Shown one piece after another: positions 39,751 through 48,192 of a stretch of DNA of 64,000 bases. The position numbers and the translations under genes are program-made. Positions within the stretch are counted from its first letter, which is position 1, and each line of letters starts with the position of its first letter. The DNA is from Natronosalvus vescus (GTDB taxonomy: Archaea > Halobacteriota > Halobacteria > Halobacteriales > Natrialbaceae), in the NCBI RefSeq assembly GCF_023973145.1, contig NZ_CP099546.1, positions 1,178,001-1,242,000 of the forward strand, read 5' to 3'. The notes under the pieces were generated by a model that worked only from the letters and a program-made list of their open reading frames with translations, did not search any database and was not told where the DNA came from.

Positions 39751-39844
39751 CGCCCCTCTCCCGGTCGCCCTTCCGCGGTACTCTCCCCGATACCTGCCCG
39801 TCGCGATGCTATTCGACCACATTGTTCCTCGTGACCCTCTCGAA

Positions 39845-39855
39845 AGAATATATAA
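39845..39855 (+). promoter_or_regulatory. Strong TATA box upstream of the unrecognised gene at 39907
   Basis: AATATATAAT (39846-39855) is the most AT-rich stretch in the area. It predicts a transcript start near 39878-39882. That leaves either a leader of about 27 bases before ATG 39907 or an almost leaderless start at the in-frame GTG 39883. Confidence 0.6.
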
Positions 39856-39906
39856 TCCGGTCGATACACCTATCACGCTCCCGTGTGTTGGCTGTCGACA
39901 AGAGTC

Positions 39907-40596
39907 ATGCCGTCACCGCAGGAGGTGCTCGATCGATGTGCCGACGGAACCCCATACGTGGCCCTGTCGACTGACTTCCTCGAGTTCGACAGACCAGCGG
40001 GTGACGACCCGCTGTTGCTGGTCGCCACGGCCGCAGCCGCGACGACGGGCCAGACGTACGCGACCGGCGTTCAACCGACCGTCGACCAGTTCGAGTCGAC
40101 GCTGATCGAATCCGGTCGAGTGACGACCCTCGACGACCTCGCGACGCTCGACCCCGCCGACGAGGACCTTCAAGAGGTCTTCGGGGCGAGCCGGAGTCGT
40201 ACTGCCCTGCTCCAGATCGCGTCCGTCATCGCTGACCGCCCGGAAGGAGACGAGTTCGAGGCGTTGTGTTCGTGGGCCGCCGAAGCCGACGTCTATCGGT
40301 ACGAGACGGATCCGATCGGCTCCATCTTGGGGGTCGGCCCCTCCTCGTTTCAGTACCTTCGACAGCTCGCCGGCATCGACACCGCGAAAGCCGACCCGGA
40401 TCTCGCGGTACTGCTCGATCGGGTCGAGTCGGATTCACAGACGGGGGTTATCGACACCGCCGAACCGCTACGATCCCTGGCGTCCTGTGAGTGGCTCTCG
40501 CTGACGACCGAGTATCGGATGATCGAGATTGACTGTCTCGCCTGGTGGCTCGAAGCAGACGAAGACGAACGCGTGGCCGTCACCGAACTCGGGTGA
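39907..40596 (+). CDS. Unrecognised haloarchaeal protein with HhH-GPD-like motif
   Basis: 229 residues, soluble, mostly helical. I recognise no family by name. Around residues 145-175 ILGVGPSSFQYLRQLAGIDTAKAD resembles the helix-hairpin-helix plus acidic residue of HhH-GPD DNA glycosylases (V-G-P-x-x-A-x-Y-L, then a D after the loop), but the catalytic Lys position is not evident. An N-terminal region (FDRPAGDDPLLLVATAAAATTGQ) has no match. It might be a degenerate glycosylase-fold protein. ATG 39907 was chosen by codon; GTG 39883 is the alternative. Confidence 0.6.
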   Translation: MPSPQEVLDRCADGTPYVALSTDFLEFDRPAGDDPLLLVATAAAATTGQTYATGVQPTVDQFESTLIESGRVTTLDDLATLDPADEDLQEVFGASRSRTALLQIASVIADRPEGDEFEALCSWAAEADVYRYETDPIGSILGVGPSSFQYLRQLAGIDTAKADPDLAVLLDRVESDSQTGVIDTAEPLRSLASCEWLSLTTEYRMIEIDCLAWWLEADEDERVAVTELG

Positions 40597-40646
40597 CTGG
40601 CCTGGTCGAGGGTTCTGAAACGGTTATACGCTGAGCAGGCGCAATA

Positions 40647-40666
40647 CCACGTCCTTCAGGGCGTGG
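40647..40666 (+). repeat. Left-end hairpin of the tnpB element
   Basis: Stem CCACG.CC / GG.CGTGG around a TTCA loop. It mirrors the right-end hairpin at 42065-42084, differing only in the inner bases. In the IS605 family such subterminal hairpins are bound by TnpA. Confidence 0.7.
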
Positions 40667-40782
40667 ATACGCGCCGTCGATTGATGGAACAATCCACTGC
40701 CTGTTGCATGGCTGGATATTCTATTCCGAATCGGTGCTATTATGTTTTCGACATTCATAACTGGTTATGAGGATAGAATCCG

Positions 40783-42042
40783 ATGCGAACCCACCGAACA
40801 TTCGAGGCGTCGATCACCAACCCACAGCAGGTGAGCGACGATCTCGATCAACTCGGACGGGCCGCGTCGAAACTCTGGAACGTCGGTCGCTACTACGCAC
40901 AAGAACAGTGGGACGAGACGGGCGAGATCCCCGATGACGGGGAACTCAAATCCGAACTCAAAGGCCACGAACGCTACACGGATCTTCATTCTCAATCCAG
41001 TCAGCGCGTTCTCGAACAACTCGCTGAAGCGTTCAACGGCTGGTTCAGAAAGCGTCGGAACGGCGATAGCCGTGCCCGACCGCCCGGCTACCGCAAGCGC
41101 GGTGGCTCCCACCCGCGTTCAACCGTGTCGTTCAAGGCGGCTGGCTTCAAGCATGATGCACAGTTCAACCGCGTTCGCCTCTCGAAAGGGCGCAACCTGA
41201 AAGAACACCGTTCGGACTTCGTGCTGTGTGAGTACGAGCTACGTCCCGACGTAGACCTCTCCGAGTGGGACATTCAACAGGTTCGGGCCGTCCGTAAGTA
41301 CGAAGAGTGGCGGCTTCACTTCGTCTGCCGAAAGTCGATTGATCCCGAACCACCGGGTGACGAGACTGCTGGAATTGACCTCGGCATCTCGAACATCGCC
41401 GCGCTTTCGTTCGGCGGTGAATCGATCCTCTTCCCCGGCAATGCGCTGAAAGCGGACGAATACTACTTCGGACGGAAGAAGGCAAAGTGTGACGATAGCC
41501 GATCCACCGAGCGGCTTCGGCTGGACCGGAAGCGCACGGAACGCCGAACCCACTTCTTGCATACCCTCTCGAAACACATCGTTTCGGAGTGTGTCGAGAA
41601 AGGCGTCGGAACCATCGTCATCGGGAACCTCGGTGGTATCCGCGACGACGAGAACGGCGAGTCTCGTAACTGGGGCAAGCACGGCAACCTCGAGCTTCAC
41701 GGCTGGGCGTTCGACCGCTTCACGTCGATGCTCGACTACAAAGCGGAAGCCAAAGGGATCGACGTGACGGTAGAATCTGAACGCGATACCTCGAAAACGT
41801 GTTCTGCCTGCGGAACCAGAGACGGCAACCAGCGGATCGAACGTGGGTTGTACGTCTGTGAAGAGTGCGATACGGTAGCGAACGCGGACGTGAACGGTGC
41901 GGAGAATATCCGACGAAAAGTAACTCCGAGTCCGTCACCGGATAGGAGTAACGGCTGGTTGGCACAGCCTGCAGTCCATCTGTTCGATCGTAGCGAGGGC
42001 AGTTTCGCCCCGCGAGAACAGGTCGTGGACTGCAAACCGTAA
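40783..42042 (+). CDS. tnpB: TnpB, RNA-guided RuvC-type nuclease family (IS1341 type)
   Basis: 419 residues. The OrfB N-terminal domain is followed by the RuvC fold: Asp199 in AGIDLGISN (RuvC-I), the zinc ribbon with Cys340, Cys343, Cys359 and Cys362, and Asp369 in ANADVNGAENI (RuvC-III). The RuvC-II position, usually Glu in VIEDL, reads VIGNLGG (Gly281-Asn282), so the third acidic residue is missing at its normal place. TnpB proteins cut DNA guided by a right-end RNA and support persistence of the element. Length is normal, with no frameshift. Whether it is active depends on a compensating acid. No tnpA is adjacent. Confidence 0.88.
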   Translation: MRTHRTFEASITNPQQVSDDLDQLGRAASKLWNVGRYYAQEQWDETGEIPDDGELKSELKGHERYTDLHSQSSQRVLEQLAEAFNGWFRKRRNGDSRARPPGYRKRGGSHPRSTVSFKAAGFKHDAQFNRVRLSKGRNLKEHRSDFVLCEYELRPDVDLSEWDIQQVRAVRKYEEWRLHFVCRKSIDPEPPGDETAGIDLGISNIAALSFGGESILFPGNALKADEYYFGRKKAKCDDSRSTERLRLDRKRTERRTHFLHTLSKHIVSECVEKGVGTIVIGNLGGIRDDENGESRNWGKHGNLELHGWAFDRFTSMLDYKAEAKGIDVTVESERDTSKTCSACGTRDGNQRIERGLYVCEECDTVANADVNGAENIRRKVTPSPSPDRSNGWLAQPAVHLFDRSEGSFAPREQVVDCKP

Positions 42043-42110
42043 TATCCCAACGGCGGTCGGGATTCCACGTCGTTTACGGCGTGGAGGATGTCAATCGTTG
42101 CCCGAACTGT
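42043..42110 (+). ncRNA. Probable right-end guide RNA (omega/re-RNA) of TnpB
   Basis: In IS605-family elements the TnpB guide RNA comes from the 3' end of tnpB and the right end, with the guide being the flanking DNA. Here the segment after the tnpB stop folds into the 42065-42084 hairpin. The guide would then start at about 42095 (ATCGTTGCCCGAACTG in the flanking lipoprotein gene). The RNA likely begins inside tnpB, so its 5' end is unknown. Placed by analogy only. Confidence 0.4.
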
Positions 42111-42837
42111 CTTCCCCATCGCTCGCCGTGTCCGACGCCCAGGCGAACTCGTGGGCGTCACCGTCGCCGTCGGTGATGGCGGCCGACCCCTGGCTCGGCG
42201 GCTCGCCGTCGTAGGTCACTCGCACGAGCAGCCCCAGGTCGACGAGCTGTTGGGTACACGCCTCGTCGTCGTCGCTGGTATCGACGGCGGCGGCCGAAAC
42301 CGATAATCCGTCCTCGTCGGTTGCCTCGAGCGAGCGCAACTGCAGCGCGTAACAGCCGTTCGTGCCCTGCGTCTCGAGGGCGAGCACGGTCTCAGCGTCG
42401 AAGTCGACATCGTCGAGGAGCGACTCGATGGCGTCCCGCTCTGTCTCCTGTCGATCCTCGAGGCCGAGATACGACTCGGCCTCGTCTCGGGTGCGGAATG
42501 TTTCGACGGCCGTCTCACCGCCGTCGGCCGTGTACTCGACCGCGTCGTAGTCGGCGACGGTGCCGCTTCCGCTTGGCTCGTCGCCAGACTCCTCGTCCTC
42601 GTCCTCGTCTTCGCTCTCCTCTGTGTCGTCCGTTCCGTCTGTGCCGTCGTTTTCACTACCCTCTTCAGTGTCGTCGGATCCGTTCTCGCCGTCGTTCGTA
42701 TCGTCGGTGTCGTCCGTCTCGTCGTCACCTGGATCACCTCCAGCGCCCGGATCGGACTGGTCGTCGAGACAGCCCGCGAGTGCGGCCGTGCCCGTGATTC
42801 CCGCGCCGATCAACAATCGCCGTCGAGTGAGCGTCAT
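42091..42837 (-). CDS. Acidic Tat lipoprotein, function unknown
   Basis: 248 residues from ATG 42837 (MTLTRRRLLIGAG). Signal with twin arginines and lipobox LAGC at about residue 23; then about 60 residues of Asp/Glu/Gly/Thr linker. The C-terminal domain (about 95-235) has two cysteines, in GTNGCYALQL and DDEACTQQL, that could form a disulfide outside the cell. The start is near-leaderless after a TATAAAT box. The TGA (42093-42091) lies at the very end of the IS1341-type element, so the present C terminus (SSGND) may have been set by the insertion. Confidence 0.75.
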   Translation of the reverse strand: MTLTRRRLLIGAGITGTAALAGCLDDQSDPGAGGDPGDDETDDTDDTNDGENGSDDTEEGSENDGTDGTDDTEESEDEDEDEESGDEPSGSGTVADYDAVEYTADGGETAVETFRTRDEAESYLGLEDRQETERDAIESLLDDVDFDAETVLALETQGTNGCYALQLRSLEATDEDGLSVSAAAVDTSDDDEACTQQLVDLGLLVRVTYDGEPPSQGSAAITDGDGDAHEFAWASDTASDGEDSSGND

Positions 42838-42860
42838 ATCTGCTGATTGTACGGCTGGGG

Positions 42861-42870
42861 ATGTATAAAT
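42861..42870 (-). promoter_or_regulatory. TATA box for the lipoprotein gene
   Basis: On the minus strand ATTTATACAT is centred about 28 bases before ATG 42837, the standard haloarchaeal distance for a leaderless or near-leaderless transcript. Confidence 0.6.
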
Positions 42871-42879
42871 CACGGAAGC

Positions 42880-43309
42880 TAAAACGCGTATTTTACCAAA
42901 CGAACTGACACGCTCGACCCCGTCGCGCCCACCGAATCCTGGGGATATGGTCGCTGAGATCTTCGATTATCGTGAACCCGGGCGGGGGCGGGAAGCCCGC
43001 CCTGGTGAGAGACATGAGCGTACTCGAAGCGGGGGCGAGTCCACTTCGGGTTCGGGCACGGACACAGCACTCGACTGGTCAGCGCGTCGTCACGCTGCCG
43101 GTACCGCCACACACCCAACCGGTGTGATCGTGGTTGCCGACAGGTACGGTGCACCGAGCGCGCACCCGACGGGGTTGCGTTCCCCGCACCCGGTCATCCA
43201 ACGAACGGGGCCTTTGTTATTCTCACGCACACGCTGGTGTATGCAGTCACCACCGTCGACAGGCAAGCACTACCCTGTCGTAGCCGATACCTATACGCTG
43301 GGTGACTCC
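42880..43309. other. Gene-free, GC-rich region with strong hairpins
   Basis: About 430 bases without a credible gene. A perfect 7-bp stem GGGCGGG-AAG-CCCGCCC occupies 42986-43002. A second short stem lies near 43111-43127 (CACACC...GGTGTG) and a third near 43174-43190. The open frames here are Arg/His/Pro-rich and unlike real haloarchaeal proteins. It could be an RNA gene, a remnant of a mobile element or a terminator plus regulatory region. I found no match to RNase P or SRP RNA signatures. Confidence 0.45.
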
Positions 43310-43549
43310 TCAAGCGAGCGTTTGGTCGATGTACTCGAGGATGTTCTCGGATTCGGCCATCGTGACCCCGGTTTCGCCGTCGACGAGGACGGGAACGCCC
43401 CGCTGGCCCGAGACGCGTTTGACCTCGTTTCGATCCGAGTGCATGGCATCCGTCCAGACCGTCTCGTACTCGACGCTGGCGTCGTCGAGTGCGTCGGCGA
43501 CTTTTTCACAAAACGGGCACCCCTCGAGCTGGTACAACGTGCGTGTCAT
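43310..43549 (-). CDS. Glutaredoxin-like (GST N-terminal domain) protein
   Basis: 79 residues from ATG 43549 (MTRTLYQLEGCPFC). The redox pair is CPFC at residues 11-14, the cis-proline is in GVPVLVDGE, and ESENILEYI completes the thioredoxin-type fold. It should act as a thiol-disulfide carrier; haloarchaea use gamma-glutamylcysteine rather than glutathione (family knowledge). The longer frame to 43603 adds non-conserved residues. Confidence 0.88.
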   Translation of the reverse strand: MTRTLYQLEGCPFCEKVADALDDASVEYETVWTDAMHSDRNEVKRVSGQRGVPVLVDGETGVTMAESENILEYIDQTLA

Positions 43550-43753
43550 GAGATAGTAGAAGGATCGATCCACAAAAGAACCGACGTTAACGGCGGTACC
43601 CACCGGTTTCGAGTAGGCTGTCTCTTCCGACCTGCGTGGGCCCCGGGATCGCTTGGAGATTGCCGCTTCTCAGGAAACGTATCGGCGCTCGTGATGATGG
43701 CCGACGTTGCCACACGCCAAACATCAATACCGCTGGCAGGTGTGAACCGTGAT

Positions 43754-44800
43754 ATGTCGACCCGGCCAACGCACCAGGATCCGCTTCGAATCGGCATCGT
43801 CGGCCTCGGCTACATCGGCTCGACCGTCGGTGAACAGTTCCACCGTCAACCCGATGCCACCGTCGCTGCCGTCTGTGATCTCAGCGCCGAGCGGCGACAA
43901 GCGATCGGCGATCGGTTTTCCGTGCCCGAGGATTCCCGGCACGAGGAGTACGCGACGATGCTCGAGGATGCCAAACTCGACGCCGTCCTCATCGGGACCC
44001 CACACACGCTTCACTACGAGCAGGTGGTCGCCGCCCTCGAGCGTGGGCTCCACGTCTACTGTGACAAACCGCTGTCGACCGATCTCGATCACGCTCAGGA
44101 TCTGGTCGAACGAAGCGAGTCGGGGGAGGCGGTGTTGATGGTCGGCTATCAGCGCCACTTGCAGACGGCGTTTCGGCGGGCTCGAAACCGCTTCAGTGTA
44201 CCCGAGGACGAGGAATTCGATCCAGATCCGGCAGGCGAGCCACGGTGGCTCACCGCGTCGATCACGCAGGACTGGATCACTGATTCCGCAGGAACCTGGC
44301 GACTCGACCCCGACCTCTCCGGCGGGGGATTCCTCTACGATACTGGGAGCCACGTCCTCGACGGCGTTCTCTGGACGACCGGGCTCGAACCGGAGTCAGT
44401 CGCCGCGAGTATGGACTTTTACGACGACGACCAGCGAGTCGACAGCCGCGCCCACCTCGACGTCACTTTTCGAAACGGTGCCACCGGATCGTTCTCGTTT
44501 CATGGTTCGGCTCCGTCCGTTCGTGAACACCTACACATCTGGGACGACGACGGGGCGGTCTATCTCGAGGGCAAGCAATGGCGTTCCCGGCGGGTGTTCG
44601 AAATCGACACTGACAGCGGTGAACACCATCCGTACATCGACCCGAGACACCAGCCGTCTCGAGCGGGGGCCTTCCTCGAGAGCGTTCGAACCGGAAGCGA
44701 CCCGCCCGCGACCGCCCGCGACGCGCTGGCAGTGACGGCGCTGACCGAAGCGGCCTACGAGTCCGCTCGATTAGGGGAGCGCGTTCAGATTCAGCTGTGA
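43754..44800 (+). CDS. Gfo/Idh/MocA family oxidoreductase
   Basis: 348 residues. Rossmann motif IGIVGLGYIGSTVGEQF, then the family EKP-like motif as CDKPLSTD, then the C-terminal alpha/beta domain with GGGFLYDTGSHVLDGVLW, in which the GSH-H pattern is near the active site. It is an NAD(P)-dependent sugar or polyol dehydrogenase type; the substrate is unknown. ATG 43754 was chosen: the long open frame upstream (from 42947) has no protein-like sequence and overlaps the glutaredoxin gene. Confidence 0.88.
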   Translation: MSTRPTHQDPLRIGIVGLGYIGSTVGEQFHRQPDATVAAVCDLSAERRQAIGDRFSVPEDSRHEEYATMLEDAKLDAVLIGTPHTLHYEQVVAALERGLHVYCDKPLSTDLDHAQDLVERSESGEAVLMVGYQRHLQTAFRRARNRFSVPEDEEFDPDPAGEPRWLTASITQDWITDSAGTWRLDPDLSGGGFLYDTGSHVLDGVLWTTGLEPESVAASMDFYDDDQRVDSRAHLDVTFRNGATGSFSFHGSAPSVREHLHIWDDDGAVYLEGKQWRSRRVFEIDTDSGEHHPYIDPRHQPSRAGAFLESVRTGSDPPATARDALAVTALTEAAYESARLGERVQIQL

Positions 44801-45183
44801 GGTGGCGACCTCGAGTCGTCGACTGACCGGTGTCGTGGTGCCAACGGGGGCGTACAATCCACGCGGTGCGGCGGTTGGCTGGCTGTGAGCGGTTCATCCT
44901 CGTGCCAATACCGTACGCTATCGATCGGAGAGGATACTCGCCCAGTACTGTCGGGGAAGTATACTGTACTGGCCTGGCAAACCGTCGTAAACGACAGCTT
45001 TCGCTCGAGTAGGCGATGGTAACCGGAAGCACATCAGGTGACGAAGGGGATCGCTGCTCGGAGATCGCCACGTGTGCTTGTGGTGCGTCTCCTGAGCGCA
45101 ATCGGTAGTAATCGGTTCATAGGAACGGTCTCGTCGTCGGTACCGTCTAGATAACTACGAGTGGTCTCGATGTGTCGCCAGCT
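44801..45183. other. Region without a supported gene
   Basis: 383 bases between the oxidoreductase and the zinc-ribbon gene. Only short frames occur, including a 30-codon frame at 45016-45108 with two Cys near its end, which I cannot support. No tRNA-like structure or strong repeat was seen. Confidence 0.5.
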
Positions 45184-45399
45184 ATGATCGAGTGCACCAA
45201 CTGTGACACCGCACAGTTCCTGCAGATCACCCAGAGCCGCGTCTACTTCGAGGACGGGGAGTTGATCAACGAGATCATGGAAACGTACGAGTGTACACTC
45301 TGTGAGTCGACCGGGCGGTACACTTACAGCGAAAATGGGGAGGATCCGATCCTCGACGGTGACGTCACTGTCACCTCCGAACGGCCAAAGTTTGCGTGA
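45184..45399 (+). CDS. Small zinc-ribbon protein
   Basis: 71 residues from ATG 45184. CTNCDTAQFL and CTLCESTGRY give CxxC...CxxC for one zinc. The rest is acidic with a beta-rich tail. Very small zinc-finger proteins are abundant in haloarchaea and mostly uncharacterised. The frame start at 45172 (GTG) would add only MSPA. Confidence 0.75.
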   Translation: MIECTNCDTAQFLQITQSRVYFEDGELINEIMETYECTLCESTGRYTYSENGEDPILDGDVTVTSERPKFA

Positions 45400-45619
45400 C
45401 AGGTGCGGTGGCGGTGGTCACCATCACGCACGACTTTCGTAACGATAGACTCTCCATCACGTACGGCTTGCAGCACCATTGGGAGAACCGATCCGCCAGC
45501 GTCCTCGAGTGTCACCACGAATATCGCTCGAGACACGCTTCGTATAGCGATTCGTGGACATCCTGAGACACTCGAGCGGAGACGGCAGCGCGTGCGTGTC
45601 TCGAGTTCCACGAATCACA

Positions 45620-45952
45620 TTACTGTTCGGCCGACTCCGCGTTCCACCCCCATCCCTGAGCGAATCGTTTCGTGAGCACGCTCAATACGAACAACGTGAC
45701 GAGCAACCCACCCAGGGCGAACGGATGGTACCCAATCAGCAACTGCCAGAGTCCGTAGCCGATCGTTACGACTCCCATGAGAAGGGCCGTCGCTCCCGCC
45801 CGTCGGGAGACGTATGCCGGATCGACGTCGTCGTCGTAGTGGACGTGGAGGTCAGGCCGTCCCCGAAACGCGATAAAGTAGGCGGGGATTAAGATGACGG
45901 TACCGGCCACGAGCCAAAACAGCCCCATCACGACGTCGAACGAGACCATCAT
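45620..45952 (-). CDS. Membrane protein of unknown function (DUF3784-like)
   Basis: 110 residues with three hydrophobic segments (about residues 5-28, 52-72 and 77-95). FIAFRGRPDLHVHYDDDVDP and the following VSRRAG lie between the first two, as in small three-helix DUF3784-type proteins. ATG 45952 or 45949 are equally possible; the longer frame starts at a GTG at 45958. Divergent from the Lrp-type regulator, with about 120 bases between. Confidence 0.65.
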   Translation of the reverse strand: MMVSFDVVMGLFWLVAGTVILIPAYFIAFRGRPDLHVHYDDDVDPAYVSRRAGATALLMGVVTIGYGLWQLLIGYHPFALGGLLVTLFVLSVLTKRFAQGWGWNAESAEQ

Positions 45953-46074
45953 CTCCACTTCGGTCAGGCGGGCGAATAAGCGCGCCGATCGCTTCCAGTG
46001 AACAACGCTCGACTCGAGTGCGAATCGCTTTTCGGATACAAAAGATATTTTCCCGTCGAAGCAAAAGAGATGGT

Positions 46075-46503
46075 ATGAGCACCCGTCCGACGGAAGATCG
46101 TATTCTCGAAGTTCTCGAGGAGGACGCCCAGGCGTCCTACGCAGAAATTGCGTCTCGAGCCGACGTGTCGAAGCCGACGGTCAGGAAGTACATCAATCAG
46201 CTCGAAGCCGACGGCGTGATCGTGGGGTACTCCGCCGACGTCGACCCGAAGAAGCTATCGAGTCAGACCATTGCACTGGTGGGAATCGACGTGGCCAGCG
46301 AACGCTACGTGGAGGCGACCCGGGCGCTGAAAGCCCTCGAGTCGGTCGAAGCGCTGTACAGCTCGAGTGGTGACCACATGCTAATGGCCGAAGTTCGTGC
46401 GGCAAACGGCGACGAGTTAGGAGACATCATCGCGACGGACATCCTCGAAATCGGGGGCGTCACCGCGGCCCACCCCTCGTTCTTGCAAGAGCGGCTCAAG
46501 TAG
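46075..46503 (+). CDS. Lrp/AsnC family transcriptional regulator
   Basis: 142 residues from ATG 46075. N-terminal wHTH (EDRILEVLEEDAQASYAEIASRADVSKPTVRKYINQL) and a C-terminal RAM domain (IALVGIDVASERYVEATRAL, SGDHMLMAEV). It probably binds DNA as a multimer and senses an amino acid. An AAAAGATATTTT element at about 46039-46050 is the likely TATA box. Confidence 0.9.
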   Translation: MSTRPTEDRILEVLEEDAQASYAEIASRADVSKPTVRKYINQLEADGVIVGYSADVDPKKLSSQTIALVGIDVASERYVEATRALKALESVEALYSSSGDHMLMAEVRAANGDELGDIIATDILEIGGVTAAHPSFLQERLK

Positions 46504-46598
46504 GTTCTGTCTCGTTGGCGTGACGCCATCTCCCCATCGTCGCTCGAGCGAGCGCCGGCGGTTACACTGTTTTCACTGTTGCCCTCGTACGACCACCG

Positions 46599-47129
46599 AT
46601 GGCGACCTACGAACGATCGACTCGCGTCCGCGCACCGCTCGAGGCCGTCTGGGACTTTCACTCACGTACTGACGGACTCGAGATGCTTACACCCTCCTGG
46701 ATGAACCTTCGCGTCGAGGCCGTGATCGGGCCCGACGGCGAACGGAACCCCGAGCTGCTCGAGGCCGGATCGGAGGTCGACCTGTCGATCCGCCCGTTCG
46801 GTGTCGGGCTGCGCCAGCACTGGACGTCGCTCATCACCGAGCGAGAACGGCGACCGGGGCGGGCCGCTTTCACCGACGAGATGATCCACGGGCCGTTCGA
46901 CACCTGGGTACACACTCACGCTTTCTTCGCGGACGGCGACGAGACGATCGTCCGTGACCACGTCGAGTATGCGTTGCCGTACGGTGGTCTCGGAGCACTG
47001 GCAACGCCGTTCTCGGTCGTCGGTTTCGAGGGGATGTTTCGGGAACGCCACGAGCGAACGACGGAGGTGCTCGAGGTCACGTCCCCGGACGCGGTCGACG
47101 TCTCGATCGAGACCCAGGAAGGGCCGTAA
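46599..47129 (+). CDS. SRPBCC superfamily protein
   Basis: 176 residues. Begins MATYERSTRVRAPLEAVWDFHSR, the typical START/SRPBCC opening, with PFDTWVHTHAFFADGDETIVRDHVEYALPYG in the C-terminal half that forms the ligand pocket wall. Similar proteins bind small hydrophobic ligands or resemble the C-terminal part of the TIGR01777 cell-division family partner. Ligand unknown. Confidence 0.85.
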   Translation: MATYERSTRVRAPLEAVWDFHSRTDGLEMLTPSWMNLRVEAVIGPDGERNPELLEAGSEVDLSIRPFGVGLRQHWTSLITERERRPGRAAFTDEMIHGPFDTWVHTHAFFADGDETIVRDHVEYALPYGGLGALATPFSVVGFEGMFRERHERTTEVLEVTSPDAVDVSIETQEGP

Positions 47130-47226
47130 CCACACGAAACCACCCCCGTCGAGTCTCCAGGAAGTGACGAACCGTCGGGATTGCGACATTCGTCACTGCT
47201 TTACTATCACTCGCGTATGATTCGAC

Positions 47227-48135
47227 GTGTTCCGGCGCGACGTGTTCGACCAGGCAGACCTCGAGGTGACCCCAGCCGCTGCCCTCGCGTTCGCCGTTTT
47301 CGCCGCGAGTACGAGCGCGATCCTGGTTCGCTGGAGCGTCGCGCCGAGTTCGGTTGCGGCACTCTACCGGGTCGTCTTCACGACGGCGATCGTCGCGCCG
47401 ATTGCCCTCATCTGGCACCGACACGAGTTCGCCCGCCTCTCCTGGCGTGATCTGGCTGGCGCGACCATCGCCGGGGTCGCCCTCGCCGTCCACTTCGCGG
47501 CCTGGTTCGAGAGTCTCAACTACACGAGCGTCGCGGCAAGCGTCACATTGGTGCAAACACAGCCCCTCTTCGTCGCGATCGGGGCCGCACTCCTACTGGG
47601 CGAGTACGTCGATCGCCGGACGGTGCTCGGCATCCTCGTCGCCATCGGCGGTGCTGCGGTGATGTCCTTCGGTGGCGCTGGTGAAGCACCGATCGCCGAC
47701 GCGACGCTCTACGGGAACAGCCTGGCTATCCTCGGCGCGATTACCGTCGCCGGCTACGTGCTCGCCGGGCGCTCGATCCGCCAGCGCGTCTCCCTGTTCC
47801 CGTACGTGACGGTCGTCTACACCGCGTGTGCGATCACGCTGTTCGTACTCGTCGGCGTCCAGGGTCACGACTACCTCGCCTACCCACCTCGAGAGTGGCT
47901 GCTCTTTCTCGCCATGGCGGTCGGGCCCGGCGTACTGGGCCACACCGTCGTCAACTGGGTGTTGAAACACCTCGAGTCGGTCGTGGTCAGCGTCACCTGG
48001 CTGGGCGAACCGGTCGGATCGACGGCGTTGGCGTTCGTTCTCCTCTCTGAGGTGCCCGACGTCGTGACGGTCGTCGGGGGTGCCGTCGTGTTAGCCGGTA
48101 TTTACTGGACGACAGTCAGTCGACATATCGACTGA
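47227..48135 (+). CDS. EamA/DMT family transporter
   Basis: 302 residues, ten helices in two EamA repeats: SSVAALYRVVFTTAIVAP to FVAIGAALLLGEYVD in the first half, and VSVTWLGEPVGSTALAFVLLSE closing the second. A drug/metabolite exporter; substrate unknown. A stop lies at 47218-47220 in this frame, so GTG 47227 is the first possible start; GTG 47242 is the alternative. No ATG is available. Confidence 0.88.
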   Translation: MFRRDVFDQADLEVTPAAALAFAVFAASTSAILVRWSVAPSSVAALYRVVFTTAIVAPIALIWHRHEFARLSWRDLAGATIAGVALAVHFAAWFESLNYTSVAASVTLVQTQPLFVAIGAALLLGEYVDRRTVLGILVAIGGAAVMSFGGAGEAPIADATLYGNSLAILGAITVAGYVLAGRSIRQRVSLFPYVTVVYTACAITLFVLVGVQGHDYLAYPPREWLLFLAMAVGPGVLGHTVVNWVLKHLESVVVSVTWLGEPVGSTALAFVLLSEVPDVVTVVGGAVVLAGIYWTTVSRHID

Positions 48136-48192
48136 CTCGGCGTCGAACAGAAAGAAAACCTTAACAAACACCTTCGGACGTATTTCGAAAAA

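Larger units (their letters stand above)
40640..42094 (+). mobile_element. IS1341-type (IS200/IS605 family, tnpB-only) element
   Basis: The element holds a tnpB gene with no tnpA. Subterminal hairpins of related sequence mark both sides: left CCACGTCC-TTCA-GGGCGTGG (40647-40666) and right CCACGTCG-TTTA-CGGCGTGG (42065-42084). The exact ends are not determined, because this family inserts without target duplication or terminal inverted repeats. The right end is placed just after the GAGGATGTCA at 42085-42093. The element depends on a TnpA in trans to move. Confidence 0.8.

Noticed and set aside
42947-43753. Long open frame running into the Gfo/Idh/MocA gene
   Set aside because: The sequence before 43754 is Arg/His/Pro-rich, covers the glutaredoxin gene on the other strand and lacks any domain; the true start is ATG 43754.
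45324-45611. Minus-strand frame containing a protein-like stretch (VVTLEDAGGSVLPM)
   Set aside because: It overlaps the zinc-ribbon gene antisense, has no clear start or promoter and is not a family I know; chance cannot be excluded.
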